Source of the DNA: Thunnus maccoyii
Taxonomy: Eukaryota > Chordata > Actinopteri > Scombriformes > Scombridae
Length of the DNA stretch: 64,000 bases
NCBI RefSeq assembly: GCF_910596095.1
Contig: NC_056539.1
Coordinates: forward strand, 11,659,501-11,723,500
Direction: 5' to 3'
The notes beneath the pieces were generated by a model. The model had not been told where the DNA came from, did no database searches, and saw nothing but the letters and a program-made list of their open reading frames with translations. Shown in pieces: positions 26,442-36,046 of this stretch (positions are counted from its first letter, which is position 1; every line of letters starts with the position of its first letter). The position numbers and the translations under genes are program-made.

Positions 26442-26653
26442 ACCCTGCACAGTCTCTGCTCCTCAATCTAAACTGCACTAAGCCAAACAGGCGGTGAGGG
26501 GTTGACTTGTGTTGTACATCGTTTTCCCCCTTCAGCAAAAATTGATTATATGCATAACCTCCATTTCCCTTTCGGTCGGTACACTCGGTACAACACATCA
26601 GTATAGGGATATGGCAACATGCCCTGAAAACAACCCCTGCAGATAGACTGAGG

Positions 26654-27006
26654 TCTTGACCAGACATATACAGATATTTTTCTAAATGGATATTTTCCCC
26701 CTCCATTTCAAAAAAAAAAAATCTACATACATATAAAGTCTACGTCAACGATATGTCAAATACCTTTGGCGATTGTTGTCTCAGGCTCATGCTCATTACA
26801 CAAAGCAACAACGGGCATGCGTGAATTGAGGTGTGACGTCATCATTTCTCAGATGTGTTTTACATGTCCACATCGATACAGAGAAACCAAAGTTTTTAAA
26901 AATCTGCACTTAAGAAGGCATTTTAAAACGTTTGCACATGGATGAGAGGCCAAAACATAGAGGTAAATGTTTGTTTGACAAAATATCTGTATTAGTGCGG
27001 ACAAGG
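26654..27006. mobile_element. hAT-like MITE inserted in the DIRS element
   Basis: Terminal inverted repeats are imperfect. The left end (CTTGACC...ATACAGATATTTT, 26654 onward) matches the complement of the right end (AAAATATCTGTAT...GGACAAGG, up to about 27006). Inside are two copies of the phrase ending in TTTTAAAACG/GGATATTTT, as in a well-known high-copy fish MITE family. No coding capacity is present. The flanks share a CTGAG core, possibly a decayed 8-bp target duplication. It interrupts the DIRS element downstream of the recombinase, so it is younger than the DIRS insertion. Confidence 0.65.
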
Positions 27007-27970
27007 CCTGAGATGAACTGGCCCTGATATAGCAGGAGTGATAATGTCAGCTGCATCACTATCCAGGGCTGTCACATCCAGGCAACAAAACTTCATGAAT
27101 GTATGCGGAAATGCCCATCTTGCAGCAGAGCACACATCCTCCACTGAAATCCCTTTAAAAAGGGCCCAAGACATGGCCATACCCCTGGTGGAGTGCACGT
27201 GCATGCTACTGGGCATCTGTGCACCCTTGCAGGCATAAGCACGCAAGATGACCTCTACTATAAAGTGAGAAAGGCATTGCTTGGAAAGTGCCTTCTCTTT
27301 GATTGTGTTAGCAAGACAGGCAAAAACTGGTCAGTTGTGTGTATTTCCCACCTTCGCTCAACATACACGAGCAACGCACATACCGGGCATAGATTACGCA
27401 AATGCCGTTCCTCAGTTGATGCAAATGGAGGCAGTAAAAAGGATGTCAGCTCAAAAGATAATGCCCTGTCTGACAAGGCAGTTACTTTAGGGATGTATGC
27501 GAGATTAGGACGCAGTATCACCTTAGAGCTGTCCAGTGCAAACTGTGATTGTGAAGGATGAACAGAGCACATGGATGTCTGAGCACAAGGCCAATAGGAG
27601 CACTGTCTTATACAGAAAGCATATCAATGCCCACAGATTGTAATGGCTCAAAAGGCGCATCGCACAGTGTATCTAGAACTAGAACAAGGTTCCACTGGGA
27701 AATCATGATTTGTGCATCAGTCGCTATGCCCTTCATGAAATGCATCACCAGAGGGTGGGAGTCAGAGGATTTTCCATCAAATCCCACATGGCGGGCAGAG
27801 ATAGCTGAGAGATAGTCTTTAATAGTGGAAAAGGAAAGGCCTCTTTCCAATAATTCTTGGAGAAATGTCAAAATATCCACCACAGTGCTTTGGAATGGAG
27901 TAATATTCCTTTTGTGACACCAAGCATCGAATAAATGCCACTTGAGCGTATATAACCCCTGCGTGGACAC
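27007..27970 (-). pseudogene. DIRS tyrosine recombinase remnant
   Basis: Minus-strand frames 27970-27608, 27572-27258 and 27246-26992 read in succession as a DIRS recombinase. An N-terminal helix-rich part comes first (LKWHLFDAWC, LSAISARHVGF), then a middle part (LCPVCALLVYVERR), then the catalytic HSTRGMA box with the H-x-x-R pair and a following SWALFKGISVEDVCSAARWA helix. This enzyme family joins the circular DIRS intermediate to the chromosome. The frames are separated by frame changes, and the tyrosine-bearing end runs into the MITE boundary region, so no functional enzyme is encoded. Length and order match the family, and the identification rests on remembered motifs. Confidence 0.8.
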
Positions 27971-28023
27971 TGCTCAGGCGCTCTGTATTGTGTCAATGAC
28001 ATTGGTAGGCAACCCTGTCACTG

Positions 28024-28281
28024 TCAGTTTCTCCCTTTCAGGGACCAGGCCCACAGATTCCAGATTTTGGGGTGCTGGTGCCAAATCAGGCCCTGGGCCT
28101 GCAACAGTAGGTCTTTGCGCACAGGGAGGCACCACAGTCTCCTATTCAGAAGAGAAATGATCTCCACGAACCCTGCTTTCTTGGGCCAATGCGGGGAAAT
28201 CAAAATCATAGTTTCCACTACATCGGGGTGCCATCTCCACTCTCTTGACAATGGAAAACCCCTGGAGAGAAGGTCTTCCAT
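28024..28281 (-). pseudogene. DIRS RNase H / linker region remnant
   Basis: The minus frame contains SREWRWHPDVVE, then SPHWPKKAGFVEIISLL, LPVRKDLLLQAQG and HPKIWNLWAWSLKG. These are the landmarks found between reverse transcriptase and recombinase in fish DIRS elements. The interval between EWRWHPDVVE and the SPHWP block is much shorter than normal, so an internal deletion has removed most of the RNase H-like core. Confidence 0.7.
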
Positions 28282-28399
28282 GCTGTTCAGTATTTCCGGG
28301 ATGCGTTTTACTCTGAGAGACAGCAGGTGAATGCTGCTCCATGACAGTAAGCTGTGAGACAGAGAGGAAGGGAAGAGAGCATGTCCCTCCCTGTTTGTT

Positions 28400-29159
28400 T
28401 ATGTGCACATATTGTTGCTGCATACTAGAACATGCTGTCCCGACAGTAGACCCATACTGTAAAATTGTCTAAGTGAAAGATCCACAGCATAGAGCTCCAG
28501 CAGACTAATATGCCTTGACCTCTCCTCATCTGTCCAGGTCCCATTCACATGTGCAGGTGCTGGCACTGATGGAGACACATTGTGATGTGGCTAGAACAGA
28601 GACAGATGTCGACTGAAAGCAGTCACTCTCGGGGATGATAACTGGGCTTGGTTGTCTACAGAATCCAAATCGAGACTGAGAAAAGGAGTGAGACACATGA
28701 CACACATGACATCGAGGGCACCTCTTGTGTAGGGGAGTCTGCTGGGACATGTGGGTATTGGCCTGATACACCGAGTCTGACAGAATCAGTAAGTTGCCCA
28801 GATAGTCAAGGGTTTGAATCACCTGGCCTCTGATAGGTGCCAGTGCTGCCTCTAGGTATTTGGTGAAAATGGGAGCGAGGGATAAGCCAAATGACAGAAC
28901 TTGGTATTTGTACATTGTGCCGTTATAGGCCAAGTGCAGAAACTGTCTGTGTCTTGTTAATATTGGCACGTAAAAAGAGGCATCCTTTAGGTCCACTGTA
29001 GTGAACCTTGTCCCCTACCAACTGCATTACCTGGTGTATTGTCAGGATTTTAAACTTGAACTTTCTCAGGTATTTGTTTAGTACCCTCCGGTCCAAAATA
29101 GGACAAAGACCTCCATCATTATGCCCTCATGGGGAAAAGGATGGATATACCTTTGACAT
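28400..29159 (-). pseudogene. DIRS reverse transcriptase remnant
   Basis: Reading on minus from 29130, the GGLCPILDRRVLNKYL block is followed by IHQVMQLVG, then after a frame change MDLKDASFYVPILTRHRQFL, FGLSLAP and LAPIRGQVIQTLDYLGNLLIL. In a working enzyme the last motif carries the catalytic aspartate pair. Here it reads LDYLGN, so the second aspartate is lost. With the stops and frame changes this marks a dead copy. The upstream end is cut by the LINE insertion at 29160. Confidence 0.8.
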
Positions 29160-30066
29160 TAGAATTCAGATTCAGATTCAGAAAGCTTAATTGTCTGTTG
29201 TGACAGAAAATCGTCTTAGAGGTAGCTCAGCATACAGTGTACTGTAAAATAAAATACACAGCACAAATAACTTAGAATAAATACATGGTACTAGTGCGTG
29301 CAAAGTGGAATAGTGTATATGTAAGAGTTCACTGTTGTTTCATCGATTGTTTAAAATGCTTATGGCAGTGGGAATGACGTTCCGGTAAGTGTTCTGGTAA
29401 GTGTTTATTTTGGCCAGGGGGACTTTATAGCGGCGGTCTGATGGTAGTAGCTGGAAAGACTTGTGTAGGGGGTGAGTGGGATCCTTTGTAATGAGGTTAG
29501 CTATTCTTTCAGCTGCTCGGGTATAGAGTACTGATAATTGAGTTTGGATGCTGTTTGGTGCTGGATGTTTGGTGCTGGTTATTTTACTTGCTTGGTTAAT
29601 GATCCAGTGGAGCTTTGATTTATTCTGCACAGAGATGGAGTTGAACCAGGATGTGATGTTGAAAGTGAGTACAGATTCAATGAGTGATTTGTACACAGCT
29701 GTTAAAATGTCCTTCATGACATGAAAGCTTCTGAGTTTCCTCCAAAAGAACAGGCGTCAGTGTGTTGGGAGAAAGACAGAAGGCTATCTCCGTGCCCAGG
29801 TACCTGAAGGCCCCTACCTGCTCCACTGCCTGCCCATTCAGCCTCAGGAATTCAAAGAAAGGGTGGGAGGAATCAGATGTTCGCCTTCCCACACAGAACA
29901 GCTCCTTTGTCTTGGAGATGTTGAGCTCCAGGGAGCTCTCCTCTTTCCAGAACATCAGGGTCTCTACTTGCTCACAGTATGCAGACAGGGAGTTCTCATC
30001 CCTCAACTGGGCCACCAGGGCCATATCGTCTACATATTTAAAAGTGAGAATGCATTGCCATTGCAA
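29160..30066 (-). mobile_element. 5'-truncated L2-like LINE inserted in the DIRS element
   Basis: On minus the sequence begins in the reverse transcriptase core (FKYVDDMALVAQL, the catalytic Y-x-D-D box) and continues through LNISKTKEL, FRYLGTEI and, after a frame change near 29720-29760, KDILTAVYKSLIESVLTFNITSW. It ends in a non-coding 3' end with a TCTGAA-type short tandem tail at 29163-29181. That arrangement and tail are typical of L2/CR1-group fish LINEs. Endonuclease and the first half of the reverse transcriptase are missing (5' truncation, usual for LINE copies). It is inactive. Confidence 0.8.
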
Positions 30067-30074
30067 TGCCTCTA

Positions 30075-30640
30075 AATAGTGGGGGACACTTCCTGAATTA
30101 GAGCCTGTAGTCCTAAATTACATTTCCCATGATCCACTGCAAGAGGTTTCTGTCTGGCTGATGGAAGGCTTCGTTTGTGTGTAACAACACCTGGGTATAC
30201 TCAGACACAGCACTTCCTCCTGCTTTTTCTGCTGCGTTTCATTTGAGGTCAAAGTCGGAGCTGGGAATGACGTCACACCCAAGTTGACCGTGTTCCCGTA
30301 CAATAAGCCAGAAAGTCAGTTCTAGCCAGGTTAGTCATTGTTAGCCATTGTTAGCAAAACCAGTTGATAACACATTACATGGTATTTTGCACATACAAAC
30401 ACCATAGCAACATGTCCACTGATGAAGTTGGACAGCACTGTGTGTACGATTGGTTTAATGAGACAAAATAGGACAGAAGTGCTAATAAACAGTGTATTAA
30501 CACAGCTTTCACACTGTTGATGCACGGAGCAGCCATCTTGGATTTTGAGGTCAGGGTTGGTGAGGTTCTTCTGACTTTCCAAGTCGAAAATCCGACTTCA
30601 GAGGAATGGTGCATTCAAATGGAATGTAACTCCATGAGTG
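30075..30640. mobile_element. Unclassified insertion within the DIRS gag/RT interval
   Basis: The sequence between the LINE and the gag remnant is unrelated to either. It contains TACATTTCCCATGATCC near the left edge, TGACGTCA at about 30268, and TTTCGA/TCGAAA-type phrases near the right edge (about 30580-30600) reminiscent of fish hAT non-autonomous elements. I could not find clean terminal inverted repeats, so class and edges are tentative. Confidence 0.35.
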
Positions 30641-31369
30641 TCAACCACAGGTGAGGCTGGGTGACCACCATCCAGCCATGTCTGCTGCGCTGTAGAGTGG
30701 GAGGATAAAGTTTGCCATCCTGCGTGCTTCATCCAGCAGCTTGCCAGAATTCTCCTTATTTGTCAGGAAGAAGATACCACAGCGTCTCCGCTTGATAAGC
30801 CTGCAGCATTGAGGCTGTGTTAAGCATGTGAGCAGTCAGCCCCTGTGTGTGGTAGAAAACAGGTAATTTTGTGTCTCACCACTGCGAGCCTGTGAGCCAA
30901 GTTAGCTGTTGGTGAGGAGGTGAAGCCAACCATGGTACTTCAGCTCATCCTTAGACAGCACAACGAGCTATCAACATTGTTGATGGAGATGGTTAAATCG
31001 ACTGGATCCTCTTCCATACCCATGTACATGTATTCAGTTGTAGGGAGGATATCATCCATGTGATCGCCCTGTCCTACTGCCTCATCAAAGTTCCTGCCTT
31101 CAGGCTCAAACTCCATGGAGGACTCGATGGCTTCAGACAAAAGGGGATCTCTGTGTCCAGCTGAGTTTCCCAGCACCCTCAACAGGAACGCCCCACATCT
31201 TTCTAGGATGCCAAGACACACCAGGCAGGCATCGTAGGTATCTGTCTCGGGAAGAGAAAACCTGCAAACACTGGGGCACAGACGTTTTTTTTGTCTTCAC
31301 AGCTTTGCTAGCTTTGGTAGACCCACTGGAAGAGCTTTTCTTTTTGTCAGGTGTCATTGCACTTGGCAA
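30640..31369 (-). pseudogene. DIRS gag-like ORF remnant
   Basis: The minus frame from 31369 starts with a lysine/serine-rich segment (PDKKKSSSSGSTKASK) and a CLQVFSSRDRYLRCL phrase. It then shifts frame near 31215 into CLGILERCGAFLLRVL followed by an acidic stretch (EFEPEGRNFDEAVGQGDHMDD). Around 30640-30830 it gives residues resembling the DIRS gag C-terminal helix region. This is the usual first product of DIRS elements, a nucleocapsid-like protein. It is broken by at least one frameshift and several stops. Confidence 0.6.
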
Positions 31370-31620
31370 ATTAGCTTGCTAAACAAACTGTTAGCTTGCT
31401 AAACAGGTGTGGAAAGTGGAAAGGTGCATGTTAGCGGGGCTGAACGCGGCAAAGACGCTAGGTAGCGGGCTAAACAAGCGCTGTGTAGAGAGCCTTAGTA
31501 GTGATGCCTTAGGTAGGGAGCTAGCTCTCCTCCAAGCAGGCAGTTAAATCACTAGCAAGGGTCCTATGAAAGTCAAGTTATACAAGGTAAAGTGCAGTTT
31601 AGACCCTACAGACTGTGTAG

Positions 31621-31757
31621 GGTTATTTGTAGCCCCAGGAGAAGACAGGACTCCTTCTGCCTGGGACAGTCTTGTTGGCCTTGACAGGCGTTTTGAGAAA
31701 GGTTCTTAAGGTAGGTCTCACTAGGACGCAATCCCCATTCTGTTGTACTGTTGTACC
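31621..31757. repeat. DIRS 5' inverted terminal repeat
   Basis: The reverse complement of this segment aligns with 26311-26441 over about 115 bp with scattered mismatches and small gaps. It lies just upstream (on minus) of the gag remnant. Confidence 0.85.
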
Positions 31758-32424
31758 AGGTGTACTAACCAATGGGAACTTAAGCCATGCATAGCTTTAT
31801 TAGCTCCAGTGTTGCTCGGTATGGACTGCGGATGCTACGAGACAACTGTGTAAGCAAATACATAAACATGCACACAGTCACAAATATTGTTGTATGCATG
31901 GAAAATCTTCTAACAACCACAGTCTGGAAACCCACGCACAGAGGGATTACAGACATATCCACAACCGCACTCTCATATAAATACAAACACAGACACACAT
32001 TAACACACAGACAAATATACAATGCATGCCAAAAACATTACTCCAAACTCTCCACTCCACTCTGCACAATCCTCTTCTCATACTCACATTTTGTTATTGT
32101 CCTTTTTTGTCCTTATTTCACACTCAGCCACCTGCTTGGGAATTTTCTTGTTGAAATGCTATAGGTTTTGTTCTTTTTCTGCATACACATTTTATTGGGA
32201 GTTTTTTTCTCCTGAAGTTTGTGGTTGGTGGTGCTGGATAGGATCATCTGCATAGATTAGATAACACTTGCTGTGTCCTTCTAACACGCTATCTTTTGTG
32301 TCTTGTGTAGTATGTACTTGTGTTTTCTAGTGCATTCCATCATTTTGTTTGGTGATTGATTGTTGGTTAGTTAGACTGTATCCGCCAACTCTGAATTTTT
32401 TTTCATATGTGAGTCTTTAGTACA
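31758..32424. other. Intergenic region, nothing recognised
   Basis: AT-rich sequence without recognisable exons. The open frames here (for example 31787-32164 plus, 125 codons) have no domain features. Confidence 0.5.
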
Positions 32425-32882
32425 TGCGCACAATGACAATGTTGTCTTGCTGATGTTTAGCAGGTTTACCATGTTCACCATCTTAGTTTAATGTATTAGC
32501 AAGCTAACATTGCTAATTAGCACTAAACACAAAGTACAGCTGAGGCTGATGTTAATGTCTTTAGTTTTGCAGGTATTTAGTCATAAACCTGATGATGGCT
32601 CCAGATGAAAAGTCAGGAGATCACCAAAGTTGTTACAAATCATCCTGAGGGGGACATAAATCCATCTAAATGAGACATTTCACTCAAAACTACAAATGTC
32701 AATCTCATGATGGGGCAAGAGGTAAAGTCCGGGTATCATCCTATGAGGACCATGAATGTCTGTATACAATTTTGTTGCAATTCATCCAATAGTTGCTGAG
32801 ATATTTTAGTCTGGGCCAAAGTGGTGAACTGTCAAACTGACATTGCCATCCCTAGATCCATACTGCTAGTGAGGTTAAAATG
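32425..32882. mobile_element. Dispersed percomorph repeat, about 460 bp
   Basis: Successive phrases CACCATCTTAGTTTAATG, AGCACTAAACACAAAGTAC, CCTGATGATGGCTCCAGATG, TTGCTGAGATATTTTAGTCT and GACATTGCCATCCCTAGA occur in this order in a very common non-coding repeat of perch-like fishes, as I remember it. It has no coding capacity. Its class was not determined, though it is often treated as a non-autonomous DNA element. Confidence 0.65.
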
Positions 32883-35800
32883 TGTTTAGCACTAAAAATC
32901 ACCCTGTAACACTTCAGTAAACACAAAGAGACAGTGATGGAGTGCAAAGTACAAAAAACTGCACTGCTCATGACCAGGACAGACTTCCACAATCTAATCA
33001 AAGAATGGGTCAATAAAAACAGATAGAGTCAGCCTCTGCTAAAGTATTACACAGAACATCTGCAGTGAGTGACCACAAACACTCCACTACAACAAGGACG
33101 GTTGAACCTAAGCTGCTAATTGTACACATATGTTCCTCCAGCAACATCTATATTTTGTTAGCTGTTCAGTGATGTAATCCCAAACACTTATGTACCAATG
33201 TAGTACCGAGGGATTTTGTTCTGGAACACAGCGCCCGATCACAAGCCGAGCGGAAAAACACTGTACAGAACAGAAGAGTACCTGCTGTGATTCCAGAGTA
33301 TATACATGTTGACAACGTTGTTACGTTTATTTTTTTAAGAATTTCCCCCCCCCCATCACTAATGTTGATCTTTTCAGCCTTCTTGCTGTTTGTCCGGGAT
33401 TCTTATGGTGTGTGTATGTGTGGGTGTGTGTTTCTGATGTACAGCTCTTGTGACACATGGCCTCAGGCAGACAGAGTGTGTCTGGAGGGAGAGAGAGTCT
33501 TCGATGGGTGGGACTGAAAACAAGTGACGCATGACTAAGAGGCCCAGGAAGTTCCAGCAGGCGGCTGTTATTGCTGAGTGTGTGGGTGTGTGTGTTTCTG
33601 AGTGTGTTCATGTGTGTGTTTATGTGTGTATGTGAGTGTGATTCAGGGCCCCAGAGGGACTGTGTGGGGCAATCCCGGCTGGAGTGTCTGGAAAAACTCT
33701 ATGGAGTGACAAAAGCAGCAGTGTCCCTTGCAGCATATCTGTCTGCTGCCTTGGCTGCAACCTTTTATTGCCTCTTAGAGTGTAATAGAAATTATGCTGT
33801 AAAAACTAGGCCCGGGAAAGCAACAAATATTCTATTGTCTAAGTATTTAGATGTATGTGTGCACATACATGCATGTGCAAAGCTACTTAATTAAAGTAAC
33901 AGGAAGAAATACACTTAGTCACTTCCACCCCTTGCAGTGTTTTATGGCACATATTCAGTTTTCATCCACATGGTAGCAAGAAACAATTTAATATATTTAT
34001 ACTACCTCAAAAGCAGTGTAATGTTTTTTTTGGTCAGTGTATCCCAAATCCAGATTCGAAGTGGCCTAAAACTAGCCTACATAATGGGGAAGGTCCCTCG
34101 GTTTGGAAGAGTTGTTTTCTGCTGCTCACATGACCTGTCTCTGACCCGCAGTCACTCACTCCCCAGATTGGATTGCTACAATGAGCATTCGACTGGGATG
34201 GTGGTGACGCACTGGGCGCAGAGAGACAATAGCTTACCTCAGCCAGGCAGACATAGCAAACCTCGGTGCTATCAGACCCTCTCTAATCTCAGCCCATGGG
34301 ACAGCCGTGTCTTTCCTGCTCCCACATGGCCAGATCAGACACAACACCGGGCTAGAGGACATTAGGACCTAACTAGGTTACATTGTGAGCTTTGCTGTGT
34401 GGAAACATCCGATCTTGTTATAACTAATCTTATCTATGTAATGTGCTCCAGGTTGGGAAATGAATCAGTTGTTTTACTGTTAGAAATTTGCAGTTGTTTT
34501 ATTATTAGGCCATGAGAACAAGTGAGAGAAAAGATTTTGTTTATAAGACTGAGCTTATAGGGAGGAGTGTGTTGGCTGTATGATATTGGATACAGGCTAT
34601 AGCTTCACTGTTTTCCTTTCAAAACTGTGGGCCTCCAGTAGGAGTTGCTTGCATCCACATCCACTCTCCTCAAGAGCATGTAACTGGACATATATACATA
34701 AAAATCAGGCCAGACGGCTTGAGAGATGTGATTGGCTGATGGGCAGTCGGAAGGGAACTCCTACATACTTTCAGTATGTGGTGCCAAGCAAAAGAGATAG
34801 GTACTCCAGACTTGTGCGACACGACATAGCCATCAATCCGCTGTTATGTTTATCACATTAAGGATACCTGTGAAAAAAAAATATTGAGGAAATTTTAATT
34901 TACAACTTCAGAAATAAAAACAGACCTGAAAATGAAGTTACATTAATCATTTTTTTCTCCATCCAGTTCTTATGTAAGTGATCTCTGAGACCTTTGCTGC
35001 TATCTCAGGGCTGCCAGACAGTCGCCAACAAGAACTTGTTCACATAAAAGGAGACAATGTTTTTCCCATGTGAGATGCTACTTATTTACTGTTTTATTTC
35101 TCAGATTTGACACTCAGCTCCAACCACTGCTGTCAAAAAAATCAACAACAAAATACAAATTCACATTTGACAAGATATGTTTCTCAAAAACAGATGCTAC
35201 ACATCATACTACTTTGAAACACTTAAAGTAGGCCTGTTGGGCTTGAGAGGTAGTTGACAGGAATCCAGTGGAAAAGTAACATGTGTCAAAATAAATCTAG
35301 TGCAATGCCAGATTGCAAAAACACATCTCTGGCTTTCATGTGAACAGAGCTGAACCTGCAGGGATAAGACATGAGTTCAGTGGAGACACAGTGTGGTGAT
35401 ACATGATACACATTTGTAGGGGGTATAACATTAACCAGTTCAGTTCTACAGCTCCCTCCGGCTTTTGCATTGGTATGTGAGTATGAAGTAAGGACACATT
35501 AACTAACATATAATATCCTGACTAAAGGGCTCATTAATCCCAAAGAAAACTTACCAGTGCTGTATTGTATCCTCAGTCCCTGGCTGCAATGTGAAATACA
35601 GTAACAGTTAGTCAACACTTGATACACAAAAGCACCCCCATGTGGTAATATTTTATAAGACACATAGTGGTAGTGGTTTTCAAGTGCAGAGACGTTTATT
35701 ATTCCGTTTATTATTAGTATTTAAAATAAAATAAGTTGTTTTTTGTTTCCTTATGTTTAAAAGTATTGTAAAACAATTCATTAATTCAATATAATCCACT

Positions 35801-35950
35801 TTAAAACGTATTTAATGATATGATAGCCTATATATGAGCTTTCCACTAATATTCTGCTTTTTTAAAAAACTTCTTGTAGTTATAATGGACATTACCTATT
35901 CATACACTACATTTTTAATACAATCTATTATGCAATACAGTCATTTCAAT
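32883..35950. other. Intergenic region upstream of rnf126
   Basis: No supported exon. An imperfect TG-rich stretch lies at about 33575-33640. The plus-strand frame 33937-34365 (142 codons) is cysteine-, serine- and arginine-containing but matches no family I know. I looked here for FGF22 and POLRMT (neighbours of RNF126 in human) and saw no matching exon. Confidence 0.45.
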
Positions 35951-36038
35951 CACATGGTCGTCGTATTTTCTGGGAGGTTAACATTGTCCTCTGCGGTGCT
36001 CCGTAGCTCTTCCTCCCCCTCTACCTTTTTAGTGGCTA

Positions 36039-36046
36039 AAGATGGC
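36039..36046 (+). promoter_or_regulatory. rnf126: YY1-like motif over the rnf126 start codon
   Basis: AAGATGGC, the core of the YY1 consensus, spans the initiator ATG (36042-36044). In housekeeping genes YY1 sites often lie just downstream of the transcription start, so the 5' UTR may be very short. This is a motif match only. Confidence 0.35.

Larger units (their letters stand above)
26267..31757 (-). mobile_element. Degenerate DIRS-type (tyrosine recombinase) retrotransposon with nested insertions
   Basis: Inverted terminal repeats of about 115 bp (roughly 26311-26441 and 31621-31757, near 80 percent identical) enclose minus-strand remains, in order, of gag, reverse transcriptase, RNase H/extension region and tyrosine recombinase. 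That is the DIRS layout. The right-hand (3') end also shows the DIRS internal complementary region: an 18/19 inverted match (26267-26285 with 26544-26562) and an 18-bp direct repeat (26311-26328 and 26587-26604). Reading frames are broken by stops, frameshifts and deletions, so the copy is dead. Three younger insertions lie inside: a MITE (26654-27006), a LINE fragment (29160-30066) and an unclassified segment (about 30075-30640). DIRS elements replicate by reverse transcription and integrate by recombinase without target duplication. Confidence 0.85.

Noticed and set aside
33937-34365. 142-codon plus frame upstream of rnf126
   Set aside because: Composition and sequence match nothing known, and no conserved pattern was seen.
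31758-35950. Possible FGF22 or POLRMT exons, expected from human gene order
   Set aside because: Searched by eye for their conserved blocks on both strands. None found.
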